NCBI GenBank assembly: GCA_902651635.1
Contig: CACRSC010000039.1
Coordinates: 74,797-138,796 of the forward strand
DNA from: Mastigamoeba balamuthi
Taxonomy: Eukaryota > Evosea > Mastigamoebida > Mastigamoebidae
Direction of reading: 5' to 3'
Length of the DNA stretch: 64,000 nt
Shown here: positions 12,338 through 22,859 of the stretch, one piece after another
Layout of the letters: each line of letters opens with the position of its first letter
Numbering within the stretch: position 1 is the stretch's first letter
The notes under the pieces: model-generated
Seen by the model: the letters and a program-made list of their open reading frames with translations, nothing else
Told to the model about the DNA's origin: nothing
Database searches by the model: none
Program-made: the position numbers and the translations under genes

Positions 12338-13135
12338 CAGCACAGCTGACCAAAGTGACATACCCGACTGAATTGAACACTGATTTCACTTTCAATGGCT
12401 ACGCTTTTGATGATGACGAGTCGAATTTCGGGTGAGTACAACCAGATAGTCCTCCCTCCGAAACCTGTGTACTCCACGGTCATGCATATTTTTGGGTGAT
12501 GCGGGATCGGAGTATCCTGCAGCACTTCACTATTGTGAACCTCGTGTCTCAGCGTGACTCAATTCGATGAAATACAACAGAGAACCTACTCGATCTGTGG
12601 GCTGGAGATGAGGTGTTTTTACATCGAAGAAACCCTGAATCTATGCCGATGCCAATTGCGCATTCTTCAGAGTCCTTTTCCATGCGCATCCACCCCTGTA
12701 TGCTTCTTCAGGTCGTGCAGTCTGATCCATCTGCCTATTTTTGCGATCACTTGTGGAGCGCATCGCACAGAAAGATGAGATCCTCGGCCTCCTTATCTCG
12801 TCTTTCTTGTGTGCCCCTTCCTAATTATGGCCATCGGTCATGGATCCTCCGCTGTTTGCCATAATCGACCGAACCGACGAATTTCCTGCCTCGACTGGAG
12901 GTTCTGCCAGACGCCCGCCGAGCAGCGGCAGAAGCGGGCATTGCGACGAGAGTGAAAGAGAGGGCCATGAACTGGCTGACCCACCACAACCTTCTCAAGA
13001 AAAGGAAAACGTTGAAGAACTAACCTTCCCGAAAATAGCCTCGGCCTCTGCGCTGATATGCTAAGACAGCTCATTCACACAGTCTCTGACTTGGGCTGCA
13101 GTTGTGTACTCAGCATCTGCATACTGAGAAGCAAA
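12338..13135 (+). other. Intergenic spacer
   Basis: About 800 bases between the receptor stop and the start of the second TmcB-like cyclase. Base composition is more AT-rich than the neighbours. Short frames near 12554-12860 match nothing I recognise. It likely contains the 3' UTR of the receptor and the promoter and 5' UTR of the next gene. Confidence 0.4.
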
Positions 13136-16100
13136 ATGCCGTCGCAGTCGACGGGGTCGTCGCAGAGCGAGAGCCTCGCGTGGTCCGACGCCTACACGAC
13201 CTCCTCTCTCAGCGGTGCCCTATCACTAAGCGCATCCCACTTTCGCGCGATAATGCCCTGTGCGCTCCGCTCCGGCTAACCGGTTACGTGCATTGTGCTG
13301 CGGGCAGTTGGGTACGGAGTGCTGCAGAGGATCGCCTACAGCGTCAGCCAGGCGCCTCGCAGCAGGCACTTGCTGATGGCAACTGTGTTGGTCGTTGTCG
13401 CCCAGTTCGTCACACTCTCCGTCGAACAGACACTCCTCGGCAGCGGCAAGCTGCGTGGCGTTGGCCGCTGGGTGGCACTCGTCAGGTCCGGTAGTCATTG
13501 TGCCCGCATCCTCTGAGCGGGTTTTTCACACTGTCGGGCAGGGCACCAGAGGCCTCCGACAAAGTCACAGAAGCGCTGGTGTACGCGAGCTGCTTGGCGC
13601 TGCTGGTCACAGCCGCCGCCGTGTCGGTGCTGTTCCTCCGCCTCTCGCGTGGCGCGAAGGCCCCTGCACGCCTCGTGCTGCTGCTGCGGAGGCTCTTCAC
13701 GGTCCTCCCTGCCCTCGTTTTCCCCGTTTCCTTCCTGTGCCTCCGAAGTGAGTTTTCCATTTGGCGTCCATTTTTGACTTCGATTCTCACACAGCCCTTG
13801 CCCAGCATTCGCAGCGGCGAGCAGCGCGGGAGTGCTCCCGACGATCGCTGCTGCGGCCTCTCTGGCTCTGGTTATCCTCTTCACTGTCTTCTCGACGTTT
13901 ATGTCCGAGACTCCCAGTGCAATTCCACAGACTGCTGCTGACACTGCACAGGATCGGGGACTTCCTGCCTCACCGCGGGATGCTGTCGGTATCGTCCGGC
14001 AGGCTCTGGGTGCTCGTGACCCTCGTCCAGGTGTCGCTGTCGGCCACTCGGGCGTTCCTGCCCGACAGGCTGCTCTGGGCCCACGCCCTGGCGTCGCTCC
14101 TCTGCTGCGCAGCCCTCGCGTGGACCCACTGGCAGTTGCTCCCCTTCTGGCGCAAGCTCACCAACTGCGCCGTCGGCGCTGTCCTGGCGTCGCTCGCCGT
14201 GGCCTCTGTGCCCCAGCTGGCGGCTGCCGTGGTCGCCGACTCGATCGTGCCGTTCTGCCTGTGCGTGTCGGCGCTGGTCCCCGCGGCCGTGGCGGCGTTC
14301 TTCGTTTTCCGTCTGCGGCTGCGGCACTGGGAGCGGTTCTTCGTGCAGGACATACCCGCGAGCGCCATCAAGATCGCCAAGCCCGAGGACCTGGAGCTGA
14401 TGCTCAGGCGCATCTACAACGTCGGGTCTCCGGCCTGCGCTGAGGCTATGGTGCCGCGCGCACTGGAACTGGTGTCGGTGGCCAAGGAGATGTTCCAGAG
14501 GGACGGCAACCCGCACCTCGAGCACGCGCGGATCCTGTTCGAGGTGGCGCACGACCCCAAGGGAGCTGTGCTGCACCTGCGGTCGGCCAAGAGGCTGCAC
14601 CTGGCGCTGGACAAGCGGTACCTGGCGTCGAGCCTTCTGCAGATGTGCCAGAGCGCCAACCAGGAGGCGCAGCAGAACGAAGAGGTGCAGCTGTCGCTCA
14701 ACACGGTGTCCAAGCACCACAAGATGTGCCGGATGTCGACGGCGCGGTTCTGGCAGCTGCTGGTGCGGTCGCACAGCGACACGATGGACATCGAGCAGCT
14801 GGTGCAGCACGTGCGGCGCGCTGGGTACCACCAGCACAAGAGCCAGGAGATGCTGCAGGAGCTGCTCAGTGAGAACCCCCACAGCGTCCCGTGCGAAAAG
14901 AGCTCCAATTCCTCTTCTCTTCTGATAGCGACTGGCGTTATCAGGGTTCTGAGAGCGTGGGCGAGGCACCTCGTTGAGCTGCAGAACGACAAAGAGGCGG
15001 CAGAGCAAGTGCTGATAATGGCCGACCAGATGGAAGAGGACATTTCGAGACACGAAAGAAGAGCTCAGGCCAAGGAACTCAGCCATGCCAGGGACGAGAC
15101 AATCGTGACAGTCGAGGACGCTGAGGAGCCGGCGGATAGGCTTAGCACAGCGCAGACCCGCGAGGTGCGGTTCAGCGACACGAGGACGTTCCGTGTTATG
15201 ATAGAGGGGGCCTCCGGGAAGCCACTTGAGCTCTGCGACGACTCTCAGAGCACCAAGTCAATCGCGAAGCCGGATGTGCTGTCGCAGCAGCAGCAGCGCG
15301 AAGAGGTCGACGAGAAGTCGCGCTCTTCGCTCTCGGGGGTGTCAATGAGCTCCGGAGCCTCTGCGGGCACACTTCAGGCGGAGTTCACTGCGCACGCCCG
15401 CTCCATGCGGAGGAAGGTGACTGGTCAACTGCGGCGCCCATGGCTTATGACTTGAGCGAAAACGGCAACTCACAAAAACAAAAACAAAAACCAAACAGAT
15501 CGAGACGGCGCGGAGCAACTTCCTGACGCGCCTCCACGTGGCGGTGCTCGTGACGCTCGGCGTCCTCATCGCGGGCACGACGGTCAACTACGCCACGTCC
15601 GTGTCAACGCTCGACGGATACCGGCTGTCGCTGGAGGAGCTGGCGGACACGATCGTGTCGGAGACAGACTCGCTGCTGGGCGTGCTCAAGATGCGCGAGT
15701 ACGAGCTGGCGCTGATGTCTGGCAACGTGTCTGTGGCGAGCGAGCACTGCCAGCGGGCGATAGAGGCCATGGCGCAGTTTGAGAGCTCGTTCAACAGGAT
15801 GTACAAGTACTCCGACTCGTTTACCATCATCGGAGACCATTGGGCCGAGCCGCTAGTGGTACTTGCATGTCTCAGTTCAACGGTCCTCATGTCGCCTTCG
15901 CAGTTGCTGATCTACGTCCCGTCGAACCTGTCGGACTACGCCTCGGGGACAACATACAACGAATCCATGCACCTGTAGGACGTCCCACACAGACCTCCTC
16001 TTGAATTACTTTTCGTGGCAGGTTCGAGGCGGGCTACGACCTCATCAGCGCTGTCGACATTGTGTGCAACACGTCGCTGGAGCGCATGGGCGTGCCAAAC

Positions 16101-18859
16101 TTCCGTGCTGTCCCTGCGTTCCGGTTCCTCATGGATAACGGACCGACTGTTTTCCTGGAGAGCCTCCACCTGCTGGGAGACAAATACGGCATTCTGTCAT
16201 TCAGCGAGGCGTACCGCGTCCATCACCTCCTCTACGCCTTCTTTCCCGCAACCGTCGTGGCCACTCTGGGCGTGCTGGCCCTCGTGTACCTGCCAGTTCT
16301 GAGCCACGTGGACAAGGAGCGCAGATCCGTCGTGAAGCTGTTCCTCGACATTCCAAAGTCTACGCTCATCAATACCTGCGAGAAGCTCGCTGTCAACGAT
16401 GAAGACCGCAGCGTCGATACAGCGAGCGTCCAGACGCACAACAGCCTCAAGTCGACGTACACGCTGACGATCATGTTCGGGGCGGGTATCTGCCTGCTGC
16501 TGGCCGTGTGCACGGCCATCTTCGCGCTGTCCATCACATTCACAATGTCGGACCAGCACCAGGGCTACTCGCTGGCTGCTGCGAGTACCCGCAGGACTGC
16601 CTTGATGGAGATGCTGCTGTGGTCCAAAGAGTTGATAGTGGGAGACCCCACGATGGGCACCAGGTCGGAAATTCTGAGCAGGTTCGACGATTCCTTTGCC
16701 GAGTACACGACGGCAGACAACAAGCTCAAGTACGGGATTATGTCGGTTGCTTCTGACATTAGGAATGACCACGACCTCGAGAGCCTCTGGTTCCGCCGCC
16801 CGTGCCCAGCAGAACTCCATGCGAGCAACTGCAGAGGCCTGGGAGTTCTGTTGCGAACGTATTCCGATATGATCAAGACGTTCGCCTGGTCCTACAGAGC
16901 AATGTATGAGATCTGATGTTCCTCCTTTTCTTTGCTCCGTTGACCTCGTGATCCCTCCCCCAGAGTAAATTCGACAGACTCAGTGCCGCCTGAGGTGCAG
17001 ATGACATACTACGCGTTACCCAGCAGTCTTAGAGACACGCTCGACTCGTGGCTGGCAGAGGACATCAACCTACAGCAGAGAGGCGCTTCAGCAGCTGTCA
17101 CACGGTAGCCCTCTCCTTTGGCGGTTTGATCTCACTTGATTATTCAGTGTGATCAGCATCATAACTGCCCTATTCTGGGTCTTCACCACGGTGTTGTGCC
17201 TCTATTATTTTGTCGTCAGGACGCGCGTTACGGCCGTAGGAAAGGAAATCGAGAAGTGAGTCGCATTGAAAACAGTGTGTGCTACTGGCTACGCTAAAGT
17301 GTGACTTGTGCAACTGCAGAACGATCCGCATGCTTCTGTTCCTGCCCGTCAACGTGCTCGACAGCGTCGAGTCGATACACGACTTCCTGGAGATGGGCAG
17401 GAGCGCTTCGGAGATCGAGGCGCAGAGCGACAAGGACCAGGAGAGGGTGACCAAGTCAATTGTGGACGCGTGCGAGGACATTGTGATTCTGTGCAACCAG
17501 AACAAGGCCATCGAGCTCTTCAACCCCGTCGCCGAGTCCCTGACGGGGTACAGCGTGCAGGAAGCGCTGGGCCAGGACCTGTCGCTGGTGGTGCCCACCG
17601 ACATCGAGGCCAACAAGAGACTCTTCAGCAACGTCTTCGGGTCCGACACCTCATTTGTTTGGCAACAAGAATGACACTGATGATGAGGGTGCAGGGAGGA
17701 CAAGAACGTCAAGGCCAAGATCAGCTCAGAGGTGGTCATCAAAAAGCAGGGTGAGTTTTGAATGTGTGAGTATTGGCACCCAATTTCTCTTTGACGCAGA
17801 TGGGACGCTGTTCAGCTCGCTGGTGTCTGTCAGTAGGACTGTCGTTCATGGAAAGATACGAACAGCGCTGTTTATCCGCGACATCACAGCCATCAAGGAC
17901 CGCGAGCAGGTGATCACTCGCGAGCGCAACAGGGTTCGTTCAACTTGCAATTCATTGCAGATCTTCACTTTGTGCTTCTAATGTGAGCATTGGGCCAGGC
18001 TGAGGGGCTGCTGCTCAACATCTTCCCCAAGGAGATCGCGGAGCAGCTCAACAGCCTCACGTCCGTGGCCGACAAGGAGAGGGAGAGAGGGTGCAGCATG
18101 CTCCTCGCCGACCAGTTTGCAGAGGCCACGGTGCTGTTCGCGGACATCGCGGGGTTCACGAACATGTCGTCGAAGCTGTCGGCGGAGAAGATCGTGACGG
18201 TGCTGAACGGGGTCTTCTCGCTGTGGGACAACCTGCTGGAGCAGCACTCGGTGGAGAAGATCAAGACGATCGGGGACGCGTACATGGCGGTGTGCGGGGT
18301 GCCCGTGCGGCGGAGGGACCACGCGGAGCTGATGATGCGGTTCGCGGTGGCGATGCTGGGGTCGCTGCGCGAGTACAACGGGGGGACGGACACGCCGGTG
18401 AGCGTGCGGATCGGGATCAACTCGGGGCCGGTGGTGGCGGGGATCATCGGGACCAAGAAGATCGCGTACGACCTGTGGGGCGACACGGTGAACGTGGCGT
18501 CGCGGATGGAGCACAACGGGGTGGTGGGCTGCGTGCAGGTCACCGAGGACACGTACCAGCGGCTGCGCAAGGAGTTCGCGTGGGAGTGCCGCGGGCCCCT
18601 CCAGATCCAGGGCAAGGGAGAGCTCGTCTGCTACGTCCACAGGCCCTCTGAGGAGTCGGCCACGAACAAGCCGCCCAGTGCCAACGAGTGCGAGACCTCG
18701 GAGGAGGCCATGAAGCAGAGCGCGTTACCAGGAGTGGTGAAGGAGGACTCCAGGGCTAGGTTGGCCCACTGCGAGTTCCCCGCGAGAGGTGCCAGCACCC
18801 GCAGGCTCTCCGTATCCAGCGGGCTCTCGTTCATCCTGGGAGGTCAGGCACCTCTTTAG
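13136..18859 (+). CDS. TmcB-like multi-pass protein fused to PAS and adenylyl cyclase (copy 2, complete)
   Basis: Complete model of about 1,649 residues. Exons: 13136-13214, 13308-13485, 13542-13747, 13815-13902, 13952-15416, 15499-15858, 15904-15974, 16022-16903, 16964-17104, 17148-17255, 17320-17640, 17695-17750, 17800-17933, 17999-18859; phases agree throughout. Residues 1-360 hold several hydrophobic helices. A soluble helical region follows (about 370-480, with FWQLL and FEVAH motifs), then a charged, Gln-rich linker. This is the architecture I associate with TmcB/TmcC (tiny macrocysts) proteins. Further helices, a PAS domain (about 1225-1360) and a class III cyclase (about 1405-1590) follow. 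Lys (KTIGD) and Asp (YDLWGD) predict ATP specificity; metal Asp and NVASRM are intact. A possible extra intron around 14869-14928 (60 nt, in frame) cannot be decided. Likely a plasma-membrane cAMP generator responding to mechanical or chemical cues; the ligand is unknown. Confidence 0.85.
18119..18658 (+). repeat. Near-identical 540-bp cyclase tract, copy 2
   Basis: Partner of 2580-3119, with one observed difference over 540 bases. A second high-identity stretch covers the PAS-encoding exon (about 1880-2058 versus 17446-17624). Confidence 0.85.
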
Positions 18860-18910
18860 TCACCGTGCTGGCAAAGAGGACCACTGGCCGCACAGACTGA
18901 CATTCAATTG

Positions 18911-18916
18911 AATAAA
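18911..18916 (+). terminator. Possible polyadenylation signal
   Basis: AATAAA lies 52 bases after the stop of the complete TmcB-like cyclase in an AT-richer stretch. Position fits a poly(A) signal. No transcript evidence is available. Confidence 0.35.
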
Positions 18917-19027
18917 TAGCCTTTGAAGAGCATCTCACTGACTGTTGCTATGAGCATCGAGATTGTGTCCTGATGAACGATCAACTACACAGACACAGTG
19001 ACACCCGCCTTCTTTGCTCTGGCGGCT

Positions 19028-20017
19028 CTAGGCAACGACGCTCGGGAGCTTGTTGTCCACGTCGTCGACACCAGATACGAATTCGACCACTGGGTGGGGG
19101 CCGCGGGCTTAGCGGACGCGGATCACGAAAGAACGCACTGGAGACAACGTCCTGAGGGAAGTCGAGCGAGTCGGCGATGCCCTCAATGACCTTGCGCCAG
19201 GGGTCCTCCCACGCGAGCAGCCGCTGCGGGGGCCGAGGCCCCGCGTGCATGGGGGCGAGGCGCAGCTCGGACCAGGCGCTGACGATCTCCTGCAGCGTCC
19301 CCAGGCTGCCCGGCAGCACCACGATCGCGTCGCGCGCCCCGTGCAGCAGCAGCTCGATGCGCTCCAGCAGGCTCGTCGTCGCTGCGGTCACGAGCACCGC
19401 CAGCAATCGCCCAGGTCAGGAACACACTCGCACAGCTTCCCGATCAGCATGTCGCGCAGAACACACAGAAATCAACTGACAGAGCCACCGCGCGAACAAC
19501 GAGGGTGGCGAGCACCGATGACGCCGGTGAGGTTGGGGTTGGCGCCCCGCAGGCGGTGGCGCTCGACGAAGAGCTTGGGGACGACGACGCCGTACGAGCG
19601 GCCGCCAGCCTGCTTGGCGCCGAGGGCCGTGGCCTCCATGGTCCCCATGTACCCCCCGTTCACCTGCGACGTTCAAGTCACCCCAGCGCCCAGCACACGC
19701 AACAACACGTCATCACACGTCAGCACACACACTCCTCTCTGCTGCTGTTGCAGCGTGTGGGTGGCAGAGGGCAGAGGGGAGAGGGCGAACGAGGGTGTAG
19801 CCCTTGCGGGCGAGGAGGCTGCCGAGGGCGACAGAGGTCTGCCAGAGGGCGTCGCCAGGCTGTGCGCCCGACGCCCCGAACACCGTCACTGTCCGCTGGC
19901 CCTGCGCACACGCCTCCCCCGTCAGCTGTGGTCTGCGAACCGGGGGGAGAGGGATGGGCGCACATCGAGGACGGTGGCAGGCACGTAGGGCGCGATCGTC
20001 TTGTCTGAAGGGTCCAT
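19028..20017 (-). pseudogene. LOG-family Rossmann protein, copy A, with one-base frame break
   Basis: LOG (lysine decarboxylase-like) family; known members release cytokinin bases from nucleoside 5'-monophosphates. Exons on the minus strand: 19791-20017, 19516-19663, 19139-19381, 19028-19089, equivalent to those of copy B at 30-32 kb. Family motifs are present: GGYMGTMEA and PGSLGTLQE (PGGxGTxxE type). Compared with copy B, exon 1 is one base short (227 versus 228) in a G run near 19940-19946, which breaks the frame between the start (MDPSDKTIAPYV) and the body (VTVFGASG). The rest is intact, and exon 4 ends with the conserved VSGVDDVD. It is either a recent pseudogene or a sequencing error in a homopolymer. 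With one base added it would encode about 226 residues. Confidence 0.7.
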
Positions 20018-20092
20018 CCAAAGATAAAAAATACCACTCTAAATATCCCATTTAAAATCTAACCTGATTCTGAATGGAAGAGAATCAATATC

Positions 20093-20200
20093 TCCATTGG
20101 TGTAATTGTAATTTGTGACCTTTGTCATGAAAATAATTCGTTATATTTATAAAGTGATTCGTCAAATTTCGTCATCACAAAACAAAAAAGTCACTTTTGT
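20093..20200 (+). repeat. Direct repeat, unit 1 (partner 20448-20556)
   Basis: Starts TCCATTGGTGTAATTG and ends AAAAAAGTCACTTTTGT. A closely similar unit lies at 20448-20556 with small insertions and substitutions inside. The start and end blocks are nearly identical in both. Confidence 0.75.
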
Positions 20201-20447
20201 GTGGCCCTTTGTAACCATTCCCCTTGGGGCATATTTTTAGTTATGCCACGAATCCTTGCAAGCCTGCCAAGCCTGAACAAGCCTAGCCCGCGCGCCCCTT
20301 TGCCAGGGGGACACACCTGAAGGGCGTGATTACGTGGAAATGAAGAAAAAACGCAGAGTGTCCATTCGTGACCATCAGGTGCCCTTTGGCACCCCCTTAA
20401 GAATTCATCTGCTATTTTTTTCACTTCTGAATTCATTGATTTCATAT

Positions 20448-20556
20448 TCCATTGGTGTAATTGTAATTTGTGACCTTTATAAATATGACGAATTATTTTT
20501 CGTGACAAAGTGATTCGTCAGATTTCGTCATCACAAAACAAAAAAGTCACTTTTGT
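20448..20556 (+). repeat. Direct repeat, unit 2
   Basis: Second unit of the repeat at 20093-20200. Its right end forms the left arm of the inverted repeat at 20532-20614. Confidence 0.75.
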
Positions 20557-20614
20557 TGCACGTGCTCTGCTTCGCTTTGCACTTGCAACCGAAGTGACTT
20601 TTTTTTGTTTTGTG
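20532..20614. repeat. Inverted repeat (long hairpin)
   Basis: CACAAAACAAAAAAGTCACT at 20532 is complementary to AAGTGAC-T-run-GTTTTGTG at 20592-20614, apart from the length of the A/T run. The roughly 22-bp arms are separated by about 38 bases. This could be a MITE-like end or a cruciform-forming element. Confidence 0.65.
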
Positions 20615-22859
20615 TCTAGGCATTTGAAGTATTGTTTAGTGCATCTCGTGTTCAAGGGATGTTTTGTTTCTTTTTCTTTTTTCTGATTTTTATTTTTCAA
20701 TTTTTCTTGTAATTGCTATGATGTTACTTGTATCTTGTAAATTTATTATTATTCTTTTTTCTTTCAAAAGACAGTTGAAGACGTCTGTCAGATGACCTCT
20801 TCTTGAATAGTGCCTCCACGATCTGCTGCCCCTAGACAACCTATGTAAGTTATACAAGGCAACAGCAATGAAGAAGAAGAGCTGCTCAGCGGTCTCGAGC
20901 TCTCCATGGCATGAGAGTGGATAGTTGCATTCTGCCACAGGCCCGTGGTTTGAGACATATCCGCATATTTGTGCAGAGCTGCATCAAGAAGTTGCTGCAT
21001 TCCCAGTTAAGAGCAGTGGTTGTCAATGATATCAATTTCCTTTGCCTGCCCAGGGCCACACCGAGGTAGCTTAGACAACAACAGAAGGCCCGAAGTTGCC
21101 TTTCTCCCACAGGGAGCACCACGTGGCTCGTGCACTCACAGCACTGGGTGCAAGGTACTTGCTTTGGCATACGGTGGTCCACTTCTGCCTGGTGCGCTGC
21201 CTCTCTGAGCGAACAGCCCTCAGCCCAAAAGCACAGTCCATTTTAGTTGTGTGGGAAGACCGAGTTGTAGTGCCACAGTTTCGTCTCACTCACTGGTGCC
21301 ACGAATAACGGCAATGGCAGACTTGGCGTGGGAGCTCTTGCTGTCATCCCAAGCACTGGAACTCATGAATTATGACAGCGTGCGTGACAACAAAAGCCCC
21401 CAGTCTTGGGCACTATTGGGATGGACTCGAGACGACTCGGGGCACCTATGCCATTTTCGGGGGAAATGATACCCAAAAAAGGAAGCTCTCGTTTTACCTT
21501 TTCTCCCAAATTGGGTTTCGGGGCAGGCCCCCGCATAGTGGCTTTCGGAGACAGCATTCTTGTGGGCGAGGTGCACACCACCAAGGTCTCCAAACTCTCG
21601 AGGTTTCAGCACATGGGTCAGACGGGCGGTAAGCAACCTCAGAGTGCATGCGTCTTCTGGAAGGAGAAGCCGCCACCAATGCGTCAGGGAAAAACCGATA
21701 CGGCTCCGATTTTTCGGCCGTGGAGTTCTGTTTGGGGATTTCAGCACTGTCGGAGCTGTTGAAAAATGTGAGGGGCACAGAGACTAGACAAGGGCATTCT
21801 GCAATATGGTGATAACTGATATGCATAAAATGGACAGAGGGGCCATAAAAATCAAATCAGCTGTCAAAGCTTTGCCTCCAGGACACAGTGGCATTGTTAG
21901 CACAGGCCAAGTCGCCTTCTTCATCTTTAGTCGACTTATGCCATCAAGCCAATGAACAGGGCTGGCACAACCAAGATCAAGCTTTCCCTCAGTTGCGTCT
22001 CAGCGCGGAGCTTCAGTTCTGCAGAAACCCGTGCGGGCTGTTCGGAGGAGCACGTCTCCTCGTGCCGGTTTTCATGGCGCTGTCAGCAAATGCAATACCG
22101 TCCCCATGGTCGTACTCAGCAGGGACCCCTCTCTCGTGCTATGCGCATAGCACCAGCTTACTGTACCTCGATGAAGCAGTGCTTCATCAACCGTGTCTGC
22201 TGCTTCCCGGTCAACTGCAGCCCGCGGGCGTCCCGCTGCTGCCCTGCGCCACAGACAGCCCTGCCATCGCCGGGAGTACGGCGGTACGGGAAGCTCTGTG
22301 CTCAGGCTCTCTGGAACCTGCGTGGCAGGTACTGCTTTGCGTTCAGGAGCTGCCTCAAGAGCTCTGGGTGTTTGGGAAATTCAGATCAGGCCGACGCAGT
22401 TGTTGCTGTCAATGAGATGATTAAAGGCTGTCGATCGAGGAGCCGGAGGCACGGTCTTCATTTACGAAGTGTGCGAGCCACTCGTCGTTAACACACTGAG
22501 GAATTCGCCAGAGCAAAAGCAACACCTGTTCAGTGAGAGGACGCTCCCTGTACTCACGGAACGGATACACCGTCCTTTACACGGTGCTGTGGGATTAGGC
22601 AAGCTAGACAACGGTTGTTTTAGATCAATAGTCGAGTGGGTCGGGGAAGAGACATGGGAATCAAAGACAGTTGCGGAGATCGGTGTGACCCGACTGCAAT
22701 ATGCGCACTAGCGCGAAGGCCGATGAGAACGTAGTGCATAGCTGAGCTCAATTTTGAGTGGGGAAGGTTGCAGTCATTTGGTTATTTACAACATTCCTCC
22801 AGGTGGGTGGGCATCTTGGCCTCAGTAGTAGTAGTTAGCTCTCCGCCTGTGCCTCTGGT

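Larger units (their letters stand above)
20018..22859 (+). other. AT-rich intergenic region with short repeats, no recognised gene
   Basis: About 2.8 kb between the LOG copy A start and the amylase stop. Composition drops to AT-rich, especially 20030-20900. Open frames up to about 179 codons occur at 21888-22491 in overlapping frames and near 21370-21826, but none shows a domain, and the overlap in several frames argues against coding. The region contains the repeat and hairpin listed separately. Confidence 0.45.

Noticed and set aside
21888-22491. Overlapping frames of 175 and 179 codons
   Set aside because: Two frames are open over the same DNA, with Cys/Ser/Arg-rich translation and no recognisable motif.
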